Shown: positions 1-9,504 of the stretch, piece by piece | How the letters are laid out: each line of letters starts with the position of its first letter | Numbering within the stretch: the first letter of the stretch is position 1 | DNA from: Wenzhouxiangella sp. 15190 | GTDB taxonomy: Bacteria > Pseudomonadota > Gammaproteobacteria > Xanthomonadales > Wenzhouxiangellaceae | Assembly: GCF_003417465.1 (NCBI RefSeq) | Contig: NZ_QVMV01000039.1 | Span: 1 to 64,000 of the forward strand | Direction: 5' to 3' | DNA: 64,000 nt | Translations under genes and position numbers: made by a program | Notes under the pieces: model-generated | What the model saw: only the letters and a program-made list of their open reading frames with translations | What the model was told of the DNA's origin: nothing | The model's database searches: none

Positions 1-268
1 ATCCGTACTCTTTTAAGCGCGCTTTTGATTCCTTTTGCCGCGCGAGGCAAAAGGAATTCGCCGAAAGAGCGCGCGCAGCGCGCCGGGCGAAACAGCAGTT
101 GACTTGTCGAGACCCGCACTGCGTCCGGTGCCGCCAACCGGCCCAGCGCCCAGCGCGCCACAGCTTGAAGGCGGCCGCCGGGGATGCAACCCCGATCAAC
201 CGGGGCGCCGCCCCCCGAGCCATCGGTTAAAATGGCCGCTTTGTTATCATCATGGAGGCACTCGACGC
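1..268. other. Gene-free 5' end of window, upstream of yebC
   Basis: No convincing coding sequence is seen here. The yebC frame stays open back to about 35, but that extension is Arg/Pro/Gly-rich and matches nothing in the YebC family, so it is not counted as coding. The stretch holds a long hairpin at 17-75 (listed separately). Just before yebC there is an AT-richer patch (about 226-252) that could contain the promoter, and a GGAGG ribosome-binding site at 254-258. Confidence 0.6.
17..75. repeat. Long imperfect hairpin with a perfect 12-bp core stem
   Basis: Bases 28-39 (ATTCCTTTTGCC) pair perfectly with 46-57 across a 6-base loop. The outer flanks (GCGCGCTTTTG near 17-27 and the GAAAGAGCGCGC end near 64-75) extend the pairing imperfectly. 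There is no T-run after it, so it is not a typical intrinsic terminator. It could be a dispersed intergenic palindrome or the mRNA 3' end of a gene lying before the window. Confidence 0.6.
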
Positions 269-1006
269 ATGGCCGGTCACAGTAAATGGGCCAATATCCA
301 GCACCGCAAGAAGGCGCAGGACGCCAAGCGGGGCAAGATCTTTACCCGCTTGATCCGCGAAATCTCGGTGGCGGCGCGCGAGGGCGGCGGTGATCCTGAC
401 AGCAACCCGCGGCTACGGTTGGCCATCGACAAGGCCAACAGCAACAATGTGCCCAAGGACAACATCGAGCGCGCCATCAAGAAGGCCACCGGCGACCTCG
501 AAGGCGCCTCTTACGAGGAACTGCGTTACGAGGGTTATGCACCCGGCGGTGTGGCGGTGATGGTCGATTGCCTGACCGACAACCGCAACCGCACCGTCTC
601 GGAGGTTCGCCATGCCTTCAACAAGTACGGCGGCAACCTGGGCACTGACGGCTCGGTGGCCTTCCAGTTCGAGCGTAAGGGCGTGATCACGTTCGCCCCC
701 GGCACCGGTGAGGACAAGGTGATGGAAGCCGCCCTGGAAGCCGGCGCCGAGGATATCGTCAATCACGAGGACGGTTCCATCGAAGTGCTGACCGAACCCG
801 AGGAATTCGAGGCCGTGCGTGACAGTTTCCGGTCGGCGGGCCTGGCATTCGAGGAAGCCGAGGTCACCGAGCGGCCCAACAACCTTATCGAATGTGACGT
901 CGAGTCCGGCAAGAAGGTCCTGAATTTCCTCGATGTGCTCGAAGACCTCGACGACACGCAGAACGTGTGGTCGAACGCGGATATTCCCGCGGAAGCCTAC
1001 GAGTGA
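269..1006 (+). CDS. yebC: YebC/PmpR family regulator (TACO1-like)
   Basis: This 245-aa protein begins [14 protein letters not shown], the hallmark N-terminus of the YebC family, and keeps the family length. The family was first described as DNA-binding regulators; later work links its members to translation of proline-rich stretches. The ATG at 269 is preferred because GGAGG lies 10 bases upstream and the family N-terminus starts there. Its stop TGA (1004-1006) touches the ruvC ATG at 1006, and the yebC-ruvC-ruvA-ruvB order is the usual one in proteobacteria. Identification is firm; the exact molecular role is family knowledge. Confidence 0.96.
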   Translation: MAGHSKWANIQHRKKAQDAKRGKIFTRLIREISVAAREGGGDPDSNPRLRLAIDKANSNNVPKDNIERAIKKATGDLEGASYEELRYEGYAPGGVAVMVDCLTDNRNRTVSEVRHAFNKYGGNLGTDGSVAFQFERKGVITFAPGTGEDKVMEAALEAGAEDIVNHEDGSIEVLTEPEEFEAVRDSFRSAGLAFEEAEVTERPNNLIECDVESGKKVLNFLDVLEDLDDTQNVWSNADIPAEAYE

Positions 1007-1494
1007 TGCGCATCCTCGGCCTCGATCCGGGCTCACGTAAGACTGGTGTGGGCATCATCGAGGGCGAGCGGCTCATCCATGCCGAGACGATCCGCCTGGG
1101 TGGCGGCCCGATGCCGGAGCGGCTGGGTCTGATCTTTACCGAAGTCCAGCGCCTGATCGCCGAGCACCAGCCCGGGGTGGCAGCGGTGGAAACGGTGTTC
1201 ATGAGCCGCAATGCGCAGGCGGCGATCAAGCTCGGCCAGGCGCGCGGGGCTGCCATCTGCGCGGCCGTCGGCGCCGGGCTCGAAGTGCACGAATATGCGC
1301 CCAGGGCGATCAAGCAGGCCATCGTCGGCCGCGGCGGGGCGGGCAAGGAACAGATCCAGCACATGACCCGCGTGCTGCTGAAGATCGAGTCCGACCTCGG
1401 CGAGGATGCGCACGATGCACTGGCCGCCGCACTGTGCCATCATCACACCGCACAAACCGCCAGCCGACTGCCGCCGGGAGTGGTATTGCGATGA
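1006..1494 (+). CDS. ruvC: Holliday junction resolvase RuvC
   Basis: This is a 162-aa endodeoxyribonuclease that cuts Holliday junctions made by recombination and driven by RuvAB. The four acidic catalytic residues of the RNase H-like fold are visible: D7 in LGLDPGS, E62 in AVETVF, and D134 and D137 in EDAHDA. The ATG at 1006 overlaps the yebC stop; an upstream in-frame start at 967 would lie inside yebC and adds residues the family lacks. The 3' end overlaps ruvA by an ATGA, so the two are translationally coupled. Confidence 0.97.
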   Translation: MRILGLDPGSRKTGVGIIEGERLIHAETIRLGGGPMPERLGLIFTEVQRLIAEHQPGVAAVETVFMSRNAQAAIKLGQARGAAICAAVGAGLEVHEYAPRAIKQAIVGRGGAGKEQIQHMTRVLLKIESDLGEDAHDALAAALCHHHTAQTASRLPPGVVLR

Positions 1495-2078
1495 TCGTCC
1501 GTCTATCGGGAACTCTCGTCTCACGCCAGCCGCCCGCGCTGGTTATCGATGTCGGCGGCATCGGCTACGAAGTCGAGGCCCCGCTCAACGTCTTTGATCG
1601 GCTGCCGGGCGATGGTGAGCCAGTGACGATCCTCACGCACCTGGTCGTCAAGGAAGACGCCCACACCCTCTACGGATTTCTCGCCGAGGCCGACCGCAAG
1701 CTCTTTCGCGAACTGCTCAAGGTCTCCGGAATCGGGCCGCGCCTGGCGCTGGCCATCCTGTCGGGTGTCAGCGGCGACGATTTCGCCCTGATGGTCGAGT
1801 CCGGCGACAGCCAGGCCCTGACCCGGCTGCCGGGCATCGGAAAGAAGACTGCCGAGCGCCTGATCCTGGAAATGCGCGGCCGGATTTCCGACCTGGGCGG
1901 CGAAACGGGTGCGGCCGGTGGCGGGGCGTTGAGTGCCGACGCGGAAGCCCGCGAGGCATTGACCGCACTGGGATACTCGTCCTCCGAGGCGCTGAAGATG
2001 GTCAGGGCCGTGGCTGACAAGGATCTGTCGGCGGAGGCCCTGATCCGTAATGCGCTGAAGAAGAAGATGCAGGGCTGA
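1491..2078 (+). CDS. ruvA: Holliday junction branch migration protein RuvA
   Basis: RuvA (195 aa) forms the tetramer that holds the four-way junction and loads the RuvB motors. The sequence shows the N-terminal OB-fold ([10 protein letters not shown], then [10 protein letters not shown]), two helix-hairpin-helix segments ([15 protein letters not shown] near residue 75 and [15 protein letters not shown] near 110) and the C-terminal RuvB-binding helices ([12 protein letters not shown]). The start at 1491 overlaps the ruvC stop as ATGA; the frame stays open upstream inside ruvC but without family sequence. The TGATG junction couples it to ruvB. Confidence 0.97.
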   Translation: MIVRLSGTLVSRQPPALVIDVGGIGYEVEAPLNVFDRLPGDGEPVTILTHLVVKEDAHTLYGFLAEADRKLFRELLKVSGIGPRLALAILSGVSGDDFALMVESGDSQALTRLPGIGKKTAERLILEMRGRISDLGGETGAAGGGALSADAEAREALTALGYSSSEALKMVRAVADKDLSAEALIRNALKKKMQG

Positions 2079-3115
2079 TGAACGAGGAAAGACTGGTCAC
2101 CGCCGAAGTCGACCGCGACGAGGCCCGCATCGAGGCCAGTCTGCGGCCCGATCGCCTGGGCGAATACATCGGCCAGCCGGCGATGAAGGAGCGCCTGGGT
2201 ATCTACCTCGAGTCGGCGCGGGGGCGTCACGAGGCGCTCGACCACGTGCTGATTTTCGGCCCGCCGGGCCTGGGCAAGACCACGCTTGCGCACGTCATTG
2301 CCCACGAGATGGGCGTCAACGTCCGCCAGACCTCCGGGCCCGTGCTCGAGCGCGCCGGCGACCTGGCCGCGATTCTGACCAATCTCGAGCCCGGTGACGT
2401 GCTGTTCGTCGACGAGATCCATCGCCTGAGCGCAGTGGTCGAGGAAGTGCTCTATCCGGCGATGGAAGACTACCGCATCGACATCATAATCGGGGAAGGG
2501 CCGGCGGCTCGCTCGATTCAGCTCGACCTGCCGCGTTTCACGCTGGTGGGTGCGACGACCCGGGCCGGATTGCTGACCTCGCCGCTACGGGACCGGTTCG
2601 GTATCGTCGAGCGGCTCGAGTTCTACGCACCCGACGAACTGACCGAAATCGTGATCCGTTCGGCCGGTATTCTCGATATCGAGGCCGACCGCGACGGTGC
2701 CCTGGAAATCGCCCGGCGCTCGCGTGGCACACCGCGAATCGCCAATCGCCTGCTCAGGCGGGTGCGCGACTTTGCCCAGGTGCGCGCCGATGGTCGCATC
2801 AGCGAAACGGTCGCGGCCGAGGCGCTGGAAATGATGCAGGTCGACGCCCGGGGTTTCGATTCGATGGACCGCAAGCTGCTCAAGAAGCTCGTGGAGGACT
2901 TCGGCGGCGGTCCGGTGGGTGTCGAGAGCCTGGCGGCGGCCCTGTCGGAAGAGCGCGGCACGATCGAGGACGTCATCGAGCCCTTTCTGATCCAGGAAGG
3001 TTTCCTGATGCGCACCGCCCGCGGCCGCATGGCCACGGCGGCGACCTGGAAACACTTCGGGCTCAACCCACCAGACAAGCCCGACGACCTGTTCAGCGAC
3101 CGCTCCGAGACATGA
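2078..3115 (+). CDS. ruvB: Holliday junction branch migration ATPase RuvB
   Basis: This 345-aa AAA+ helicase motor drives branch migration with RuvA. Walker A is GPPGLGKT at residues 61-68 and Walker B is DEIH in [10 protein letters not shown]. Sensor and arginine-finger regions ([19 protein letters not shown]) and the C-terminal winged helix ([15 protein letters not shown]) are all recognisable. Its ATG overlaps the ruvA stop by one base, and its own stop overlaps the next gene (ybgC) by ATGA, so DNA repair and Tol-Pal genes may share transcripts. Confidence 0.97.
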   Translation: MNEERLVTAEVDRDEARIEASLRPDRLGEYIGQPAMKERLGIYLESARGRHEALDHVLIFGPPGLGKTTLAHVIAHEMGVNVRQTSGPVLERAGDLAAILTNLEPGDVLFVDEIHRLSAVVEEVLYPAMEDYRIDIIIGEGPAARSIQLDLPRFTLVGATTRAGLLTSPLRDRFGIVERLEFYAPDELTEIVIRSAGILDIEADRDGALEIARRSRGTPRIANRLLRRVRDFAQVRADGRISETVAAEALEMMQVDARGFDSMDRKLLKKLVEDFGGGPVGVESLAAALSEERGTIEDVIEPFLIQEGFLMRTARGRMATAATWKHFGLNPPDKPDDLFSDRSET

Positions 3116-3533
3116 CTGAACCCTTCCGCTACCGCGTCTACTGGGAAGACACGGACGCCGGTGGCGTGGTCTACCACGCTCGCTACCTGGCGTTTTTCGA
3201 GCGCGCCCGCTCCGACTGGCTACGGGTGATGGGGTTTCCGCAGGTGCCCATGCGCGAGCGTGACAATCGCCTGTTCGTGGTGCGCCGCGTCGACACGCGC
3301 TTCATCGCCCCGGCCCGACTCGAGGATGAACTCGAGATCACGATCGACGTCGAACACCTGCGAGCGGCCTCGCTGACCTTCCACCAGCACATGGCTCGCT
3401 CGGGTGACGGCGAGCTGCTGGCCACCGCGCGCGTGGACGCCGCCTGCCTGGCCGCCGACCGCTTCGTGCCGGCGCGCATGCCCGAGGCATTGCGCACGGC
3501 CATCAAACGACAACAACAGAAACAGGAATCGCA

Positions 3534-3537
<4 letters not shown>
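3112..3537 (+). CDS. ybgC: Tol-Pal associated acyl-CoA thioesterase YbgC
   Basis: This 141-aa hot-dog fold thioesterase hydrolyses acyl-CoA or acyl-ACP thioesters and is classically the first gene of the tol-pal cluster. The 4-hydroxybenzoyl-CoA thioesterase signature is present as [21 protein letters not shown], with the catalytic Asp at 15 and the conserved His at 22. The gene overlaps ruvB at its start and tolQ at its end (both ATGA). In E. coli the protein associates with the inner membrane; no membrane segment is seen here. Confidence 0.93.
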
Positions 3538-4223
<686 letters not shown>

Positions 4224-4224
4224 C

Positions 4225-4659
4225 ATGTCGGACCAGCCTTATATTCGCCGGCGGCGCAAGCGCATGTCGGAGATCAACGTCGTGCCCTACATCGACGTGA
4301 TGCTGGTGCTGTTGATCATTTTCATGGTCACCGCGCCGCTGATGAACCAGGGCGTGGAAGTGGAGTTGCCGACCGGCCAGGCGGAGCCGCTGACCGACCA
4401 GGGCGATCCCTTGATGGTCACCGTCACGGCCGAGGGCGATCTCTACCTCGATACCGGCGATGCCGCCGAGCTGGTCGACGAACAGACCCTGGTTGAAACC
4501 GTCAGCGCCATCGTCGCCCGCAACCCGCAACTCCAGGTCACCGTCACCGGCGATCGCGATGTCGACTACCAGCACATCTATGGCGCCATGGTTCTTCTCC
4601 AGCGCGCCGGTGTCGCCTCCGTCGGCCTGGTGGGCGACCCTGAGCCCGAATCCGAATAA
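4225..4659 (+). CDS. tolR: Tol-Pal system subunit TolR
   Basis: TolR (144 aa) is the ExbD-family partner of TolQ, with one N-terminal membrane helix and a periplasmic domain. The critical Asp in the helix is D24 within YIDVMLVLLIIFMV; the preceding MSEINVVPYID is the family signature. The periplasmic part (about 45-144) has the expected size. It lies one base after tolQ. Unlike the other junctions of this operon, the gap to tolA is 171 bp and is filled by a repeat element. Confidence 0.96.
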   Translation: MSDQPYIRRRRKRMSEINVVPYIDVMLVLLIIFMVTAPLMNQGVEVELPTGQAEPLTDQGDPLMVTVTAEGDLYLDTGDAAELVDEQTLVETVSAIVARNPQLQVTVTGDRDVDYQHIYGAMVLLQRAGVASVGLVGDPEPESE

Positions 4660-4661
4660 GA

Positions 4662-4806
4662 ACCTCAGATGAACGCAGTTGGCCGCAGATGATCTTTGAA
4701 TCGACTTCGCGGGAGTGCCGCCCTTGACGGATCCTCGTTTCAATGACTCCGCTGTCTCGGAAGCCGGATTTTTTCTTTATCTGTGTTTATCTGTGTTCAT
4801 CTGTGG
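4662..4806. repeat. ATCTGTG-type intergenic element inside the tol operon
   Basis: The gap between tolR and tolA opens with CCTCAGATGAACGCAG and closes with a tandem of TTTATCTGTG / TTCATCTGTG units (about 4777-4806). The last unit is the inverse of the opening, so the element has inverted ends around a variable core of roughly 90 bases. It resembles in design the CACGGAA elements elsewhere in this window. It holds no credible gene and separates two genes that are normally close together. Confidence 0.65.
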
Positions 4807-4830
4807 ACAGATTTCTTTTTGAATCGACCG

Positions 4831-5784
4831 ATGCTCTCTCCCCAGCGAAAACAGGCAATCAAGGACGGTCTGGCGGCCTTCGGGTTGGCGATCGCCGTGC
4901 ATCTGGGGTTCGTGCTGATTCTGGTTGTCGGGACCTGGCAATGGGAGCCTTTCGAACACAAGCCGGTACCCGTGCGGGTGACCCTGGTCGACCGGGGCCC
5001 GACGGCGGTGGAGCAGCCCGAGGCGGTCGATGATGCAATGGAAGCCGCCGAGCGAGAGCGTCAGCGCCAGGAAGAACTCGAGCGCCAGCGTGAAGAAGAA
5101 GCCGAGCGACAGCGCCAGGCCGAACTGGAGCAGCAGCGCGAGGAAGAAGAGGCCGAGCGACGTCGACAGGAGCAGCTCGAGCAACAGCGCCGCGAAGAAG
5201 AGCAGCGCCGACAGGAGGAAGCCGAACGCCGCCGCCAGGAGGACGAGGAAGCCCGGCGGCAGGCCGAGGAAGAACAACGTCAGCTGGAGCGCGAGCGTCG
5301 CGAGCGCGAGGAAGCCCGCGAGCGTGAACTCGAGGAATTGCGCCGCCAGCGCGAACAGGCCCAGAGCGAGCGCGAGGAACAGCAGCGTCGCCTGGACGAA
5401 CTGTCCGAGCGCCGCGAGCGCGAGGCCGAGGAGCAGGCAGCCGAAGAAGAGGCCGAGCGCCTGCGCCTGGCCGAAGAGCAGGCTGCCGCCGACGCCCGGC
5501 GTGCCACGCTGCGGGAGGAGTATATTGCCACCTTGCGCGAGCTTGTGCGCCGAAGCTGGCTACGCCCACCGACGACCCAGCCCGGCGTCCGGTGCAATGT
5601 GCGAGTGTTGCAAGCGCCCAATGGCGGCATCATAGATGCAACAATCGTGTCGCCGTGCAATGCTGATGATGCGACACGGCGGTCGATCATCGCCGCAGTC
5701 AATCGAGTCGGGGAATTCCCCACCCAAGGATATGAAGATGTTTTCGAGCGCCAGATCACTTTTGAGTTCTATTACGACGGTTAG
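4831..5784 (+). CDS. tolA: Tol-Pal system envelope-spanning protein TolA
   Basis: This 317-aa protein is anchored by one N-terminal membrane helix (about residues 16-38, FGLAIAVHLGFVLILVVGTW) and reaches through the periplasm to TolB and Pal. Residues about 70-225 form a very long charged segment of Glu, Arg and Gln, a predicted helical or coiled-coil spacer. The C-terminal domain (about 230-317) has the TolA pattern with paired cysteines (VRCNV and VSPCNA). The ATG at 4831 is chosen because the protein then starts just before the membrane helix. The spacer is Arg/Glu/Gln-rich rather than the Ala/Lys-rich type of E. coli. Confidence 0.93.
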   Translation: MLSPQRKQAIKDGLAAFGLAIAVHLGFVLILVVGTWQWEPFEHKPVPVRVTLVDRGPTAVEQPEAVDDAMEAAERERQRQEELERQREEEAERQRQAELEQQREEEEAERRRQEQLEQQRREEEQRRQEEAERRRQEDEEARRQAEEEQRQLERERREREEARERELEELRRQREQAQSEREEQQRRLDELSERREREAEEQAAEEEAERLRLAEEQAAADARRATLREEYIATLRELVRRSWLRPPTTQPGVRCNVRVLQAPNGGIIDATIVSPCNADDATRRSIIAAVNRVGEFPTQGYEDVFERQITFEFYYDG

Positions 5785-7069
5785 CCTTCTTCTTTTGGCG
5801 CTGCTGGTTTCCGCCCCGGCGGCGGCCGAATTGCGTATCGAAATCGTCGACGGCGTCGAAGGCGCCATGCCGATTGCCGTCGCGCCATTTGCCTGGAACG
5901 CCGATATGCCCGAGCCGGATGCGGGCGTGGCCGAGATCGTCAGCGCGGACCTGCATCGCTCCGGCCTGTTCGATCCGATGGAAGAGGAGGAAATGGTCGA
6001 CCGGCCGTCGGACCCCACCGAGGTGCGTTTCGGCACTTGGCGTTTGCTCAAGGTCGATCACCTGGTCGTCGGTTCGGTGCGCGAGACCAACGACGGCATG
6101 GGCTACGAGATCGAGTACCACCTGCTCGATGTGCATTCCGGTCGCGTCCTGTTCTCCCAGGCGATGACCGTCGGCCTGGGCGATCTGCGCTTTGGCGCCC
6201 ATCGCGTTGCCGACGCCGTCTATGAAGAGTTGATGGGGGTGCCCGGTGCGTTTGCTACGCGCATTGCCTACGTGGCGGTGCGCGGCAGCGGCGAGGACGA
6301 GCGCTTCGAGTTGATCGTGGCCGATGCCGATGGGCACAATCCGCAAACGGTGGTGCGCAACAGCCAGCCGATCATGTCGCCGACCTGGTCGCCGGACGCC
6401 CGCAAGATTGCCTACGTGTCGTTCGCCACCGGCCGCTCGCAGGTGATCGTCCAGAACCTCTACACCGGCCAGAACCGCGTGGTCAGTTCCGGCAAGGGGA
6501 TCAATGGCGCGCCGGCTTTCTCGCCGGACGGGGAGAAGCTGGCGGTCAGCCTCTCGCGCAGCGGCAGCCCGGAAATTTGGCTCATCGATCTAGAAACCGG
6601 CAGCCGCGAACAATTGACGCACCACTGGGCGATCAACACCGAGCCAACTTTTTCGCCCGATGGAGAGCGCATCTATTTCACGTCCGACCGCGCGGGCCGC
6701 CCCCAGATCTACGTCATGGATACCGCCGGCGGCGATCCCGAGCGCGTCACCTGGGAAGGCCGCTACAATGCCCATGCCAGCTTCGGCCTCGAGGAACGCT
6801 ATCTGGCGGTCATTTACAGTGAGGGCGGCGAGGATTACCGGATCGCAATCCATGATCGCGAAACGGAGCGTTTGCGTGTATTATCTGACGGTCGGCTGGA
6901 CGAATCGCCGAGCTTTGCGCCCAACGGCAGCATGGTTCTCTATGCCAAGCGCCGAGAGGGCAGGAGTGAACTGGCAGCCGTCTCGGCTGACGGTCGCGTC
7001 CGGCAACGGCTGGTCCTGAGTGAGGGCGACGATGTTCGGGAACCGGCCTGGTCGCCACTGATTCGATAA
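5738..7069 (+). CDS. tolB: Tol-Pal system periplasmic beta-propeller TolB
   Basis: TolB (443 aa) is a periplasmic protein whose six-bladed propeller binds Pal and whose N-terminus binds TolA. The signal peptide ends near PAAAELRIEIVDG. TolB/WD40-like repeats such as SPTWSPDARKIAYVS, APAFSPDGEKLAVSL and EPTFSPDGERIYFTS follow in order. The start is placed at the ATG at 5738 because AAGGA lies 7 bases upstream; the ATG at 5732 is an alternative. Either start lies within the 3' end of tolA, giving about 50 bp of overlap. Confidence 0.95.
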   Translation: MFSSARSLLSSITTVSLLLLALLVSAPAAAELRIEIVDGVEGAMPIAVAPFAWNADMPEPDAGVAEIVSADLHRSGLFDPMEEEEMVDRPSDPTEVRFGTWRLLKVDHLVVGSVRETNDGMGYEIEYHLLDVHSGRVLFSQAMTVGLGDLRFGAHRVADAVYEELMGVPGAFATRIAYVAVRGSGEDERFELIVADADGHNPQTVVRNSQPIMSPTWSPDARKIAYVSFATGRSQVIVQNLYTGQNRVVSSGKGINGAPAFSPDGEKLAVSLSRSGSPEIWLIDLETGSREQLTHHWAINTEPTFSPDGERIYFTSDRAGRPQIYVMDTAGGDPERVTWEGRYNAHASFGLEERYLAVIYSEGGEDYRIAIHDRETERLRVLSDGRLDESPSFAPNGSMVLYAKRREGRSELAAVSADGRVRQRLVLSEGDDVREPAWSPLIR

Positions 7070-7119
7070 ACAAAATGAGATTGCCCCTAACAATGCCTGT
7101 ACGATTTTCAGGAGGTAGC

Positions 7120-7650
7120 ATGAAGACTGCACTGCGATTCATCGCCCTTGTCATGCTGGCCGCCATTCTGGCTGCCTGCGCGAGGGAAACGGTTGAAGAA
7201 CCCGAAGCTCCGGAGCCGCCGCCGACCCAGGAGCCGGCGGAAGAGCCTGAGACCGATCGCCTGGATCCACGTGATTTCACCGATCCTCGCAACCTCGACA
7301 ATTCCGACAGCGTGCTGAGCCAGCGCGTGGTCTATTTCGAGTTCGATCGCTCCAACGTCCGCGCCGAGTTCCGCCCGATCATCGAGGCGCACGCCGAGTA
7401 CCTGCGTGCCAATTCCTCGGCCCGGGTGATGCTGGAAGGTCACGCCGACGAACGCGGTTCGCGTGAATACAACCTGGGCCTGGGTGAGCGCCGAGGCAAC
7501 TCCGTCGAGGAGCTGCTGCGGGCCAATGACGTACCTTCGCGCCAGATCGAAGTGGTCAGCTATGGCGAAGAGCGTCCCGTATGCCGGGAAAGCAACGAAG
7601 ATTGCTGGCAGCGCAACCGCCGCGTGGAGATCGTCTACACGGCCCGGTAA
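7120..7650 (+). CDS. pal: Peptidoglycan-associated lipoprotein Pal
   Basis: Pal (176 aa) is an outer-membrane lipoprotein that grips peptidoglycan and binds TolB. The lipobox LAAC puts the lipidated cysteine at residue 20. A Pro/Glu-rich linker (about 21-60) leads to an OmpA-like domain with FEFDRSNVRAEF, EGHADERGSREYNLGLGERR and the C-terminal NRRVEIVY. The start at 7120 is supported by GGAGG at 7111-7115. Its TAA overlaps the ATG of the next gene by one base. A disulphide is plausible between the two cysteines in VCRESNEDCW. Confidence 0.96.
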   Translation: MKTALRFIALVMLAAILAACARETVEEPEAPEPPPTQEPAEEPETDRLDPRDFTDPRNLDNSDSVLSQRVVYFEFDRSNVRAEFRPIIEAHAEYLRANSSARVMLEGHADERGSREYNLGLGERRGNSVEELLRANDVPSRQIEVVSYGEERPVCRESNEDCWQRNRRVEIVYTAR

Positions 7651-8501
7651 TGGCACTGACGAACTTCACCAAGATACTGGCGATTTTGGCGGTCGGCTTC
7701 GTGCCGGCCGCCATCGTTCCGGCACAGGCTCAGGAGGATGGCAGCGATCTGGTCTACGACGTCCAGGCGCTGAAGGAGGAAGTGCGCGAACTGAGGGGGC
7801 TGGTTGAATCGCAGCAGCGCGAGATCGAAAATCTCCGGCGCCGTCAGCGTGACCAGTACCTCGATCTCGATCGCCGGCTCCAGTCGCTGGAGCAGGGGGG
7901 CAGTGAATCGACAGGCGACGAGGAGAGCGAGCCGGTACGCACCGAATCGCCCGAGGACAACCAACCCGTTCGTCCGGCGAGCGACTCGGTCGAGCCGTCG
8001 CGCCCGGACCGTGAAGCGCCCGAAGTGCGCGAGCCGATCGACGCAGAGGCCGAGATCACGCCGCTGGCCGAACCGTCCGCTGGACCGGCCCGCGAAATGG
8101 AGTCGGCCAGCGAGGAAGAGAAGAACGCCTACGACCGCGCGTTCCGGGCGCTGCGCGAGACGCGCTATGCCGATGCGGCCGAGGGCTTTTCCGCGTTTCT
8201 CGAAGAGTACCCCGAGTCGCCTTACGCGCCCAATTCACTCTACTGGCTGGCCGAGACCTATTACGTCACGCGTGATTTCGAGACCGCGCTGGATTACTTC
8301 AACGAGCTGCTGGAACGCTTTCCCGACAGCAAGAAACGGGGCGACGCCCTGCTCAAGATCGGCTTCAGTCACTATGAACTGGAGCGCTGGAACCAGGCTC
8401 GCGCTGCCCTCGAGCAGGTGCGTAGCCAGCATCCCGGAACGACCCTGGCCCGCCTGGCCGAAGGTCGGCTGCGCGACATGCGGCTTGCGGGGCACTACTG
8501 A
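7650..8501 (+). CDS. cpoB: Cell division coordinator CpoB (YbgF)
   Basis: This 283-aa periplasmic protein closes the tol-pal operon; in E. coli it couples PBP1B activity to Tol-Pal at the septum. It has a signal peptide ending near VPAQAQ, a coiled-coil trimerisation segment (about 30-75, VQALKEEVRELRGLVESQQ), a disordered acidic linker (about 80-150), and C-terminal TPRs (YDRAFRALRETRYADAAEGF, then SLYWLAETYYVTRDFETALDYF). The linker is longer than in E. coli. It overlaps pal by one base. PBP1B (mrcB) is also in this window. Confidence 0.93.
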   Translation: MALTNFTKILAILAVGFVPAAIVPAQAQEDGSDLVYDVQALKEEVRELRGLVESQQREIENLRRRQRDQYLDLDRRLQSLEQGGSESTGDEESEPVRTESPEDNQPVRPASDSVEPSRPDREAPEVREPIDAEAEITPLAEPSAGPAREMESASEEEKNAYDRAFRALRETRYADAAEGFSAFLEEYPESPYAPNSLYWLAETYYVTRDFETALDYFNELLERFPDSKKRGDALLKIGFSHYELERWNQARAALEQVRSQHPGTTLARLAEGRLRDMRLAGHY

Positions 8502-8516
8502 CGGGGTAGGGTCGAC

Positions 8517-8594
8517 GGTTTCCGGTTTCCGGTTTCCGGTTTCCGATTTACGGATCACCGACCACGGACCCCGTAACCCGTAACCCGTAACCCG
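8517..8594. repeat. Heptamer tandem repeats (GGTTTCC)4 and (CCCGTAA)3
   Basis: Directly after cpoB, GGTTTCC is repeated four times without error at 8517-8544. After a spacer of about 25 bases, CCCGTAA is repeated three times at 8570-8590 with a partial fourth. The spacer also holds ACGGA-like copies. No gene fits in the gap. The design (heptamers at both borders of a gap) resembles the other intergenic elements of this window. Confidence 0.8.
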
Positions 8595-8643
8595 TTTTCC
8601 GCTACCATGGCGGGTTTAGGGAATCTCAGGGGCCAATCCCGCC

Positions 8644-9504
8644 ATGATCGATACCGTCGTCTTCCCCGTAGCTGGACTCGGCACGCGTTTCCTGCCGGCG
8701 ACCAAGGCCATCCCGAAGGAAATGCTGCCGGTGGTCGACAAGCCGCTGATTCAGTATGCCGTGGAGGAGGCCGTGGCCGCCGGTGCGCGTCGCCTGGTTT
8801 TCGTCACCGGCCGGACCAAGAACGCCATCGCCGATCATTTCGACATGGCCTACGAGCTCGAAACCGAACTCGAGCAGCGCGGCAAGCACGAACTGCTGGC
8901 ACTGGCGCAGGATACCGTTCCTGACGGCGTTGAATGCCTGTATGTCCGTCAGCGTCAGGCGCTGGGCCTGGGCCATGCCGTGCTGTGCGCTCGCTCGCTG
9001 GTCGCCGGCGACGCCTTCGGCCTGATCCTGCCCGACGACCTGGTGGACAATGGTCACGACCCCGTGCTTTCGCAGCTGGCGCGGCACCATGCCGATACTG
9101 GCGCCTCGGTGATCAGCGTCGAGGAAGTACCACGCGAGAAGACAAGCTCCTATGGCGTGGTGGATGTCGAGTCCTTTGCCGGCCGAAGCGGTCGCATTCG
9201 AGGCGTGGTGGAAAAGCCCGAGCCGGAGAACGCGCCTTCGAACCTGGCCATCGTCGGGCGCTATATCCTGAGTTCGCGTATCTTCGAGCTGCTCGAACAC
9301 ACCGCACCCGACCACCGCGGCGAGATCCAGATCACAGACGCCATCGCCACGCTGCTCGACGAGCAGCCGGTCGATGCCTACCAGTTTGAAGGCCGGCACT
9401 ACGATTGCGGCTCCAAGCTGGGCTTTCTGCAGGCCACCGTCGATCTCGGTCGCAAGCACCCCGAGCTCGGTGCCGACTTTTCCGCCTGGCTTGAAAATTC
9501 ATAG
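8644..9504 (+). CDS. galU: UTP-glucose-1-phosphate uridylyltransferase
   Basis: GalU (286 aa) makes UDP-glucose from UTP and glucose-1-phosphate, feeding LPS, capsule and osmoprotectant synthesis. The nucleotidyltransferase signature VFPVAGLGTRFLPATKAIPKEMLPVVDKP stands at the N-terminus and the substrate region VEKPEPENAPSNLAIVGRYI is intact. The length equals the family's. The ATG at 8644 is the first before this signature. An intergenic repeat begins immediately after its TAG. Confidence 0.96.
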   Translation: MIDTVVFPVAGLGTRFLPATKAIPKEMLPVVDKPLIQYAVEEAVAAGARRLVFVTGRTKNAIADHFDMAYELETELEQRGKHELLALAQDTVPDGVECLYVRQRQALGLGHAVLCARSLVAGDAFGLILPDDLVDNGHDPVLSQLARHHADTGASVISVEEVPREKTSSYGVVDVESFAGRSGRIRGVVEKPEPENAPSNLAIVGRYILSSRIFELLEHTAPDHRGEIQITDAIATLLDEQPVDAYQFEGRHYDCGSKLGFLQATVDLGRKHPELGADFSAWLENS

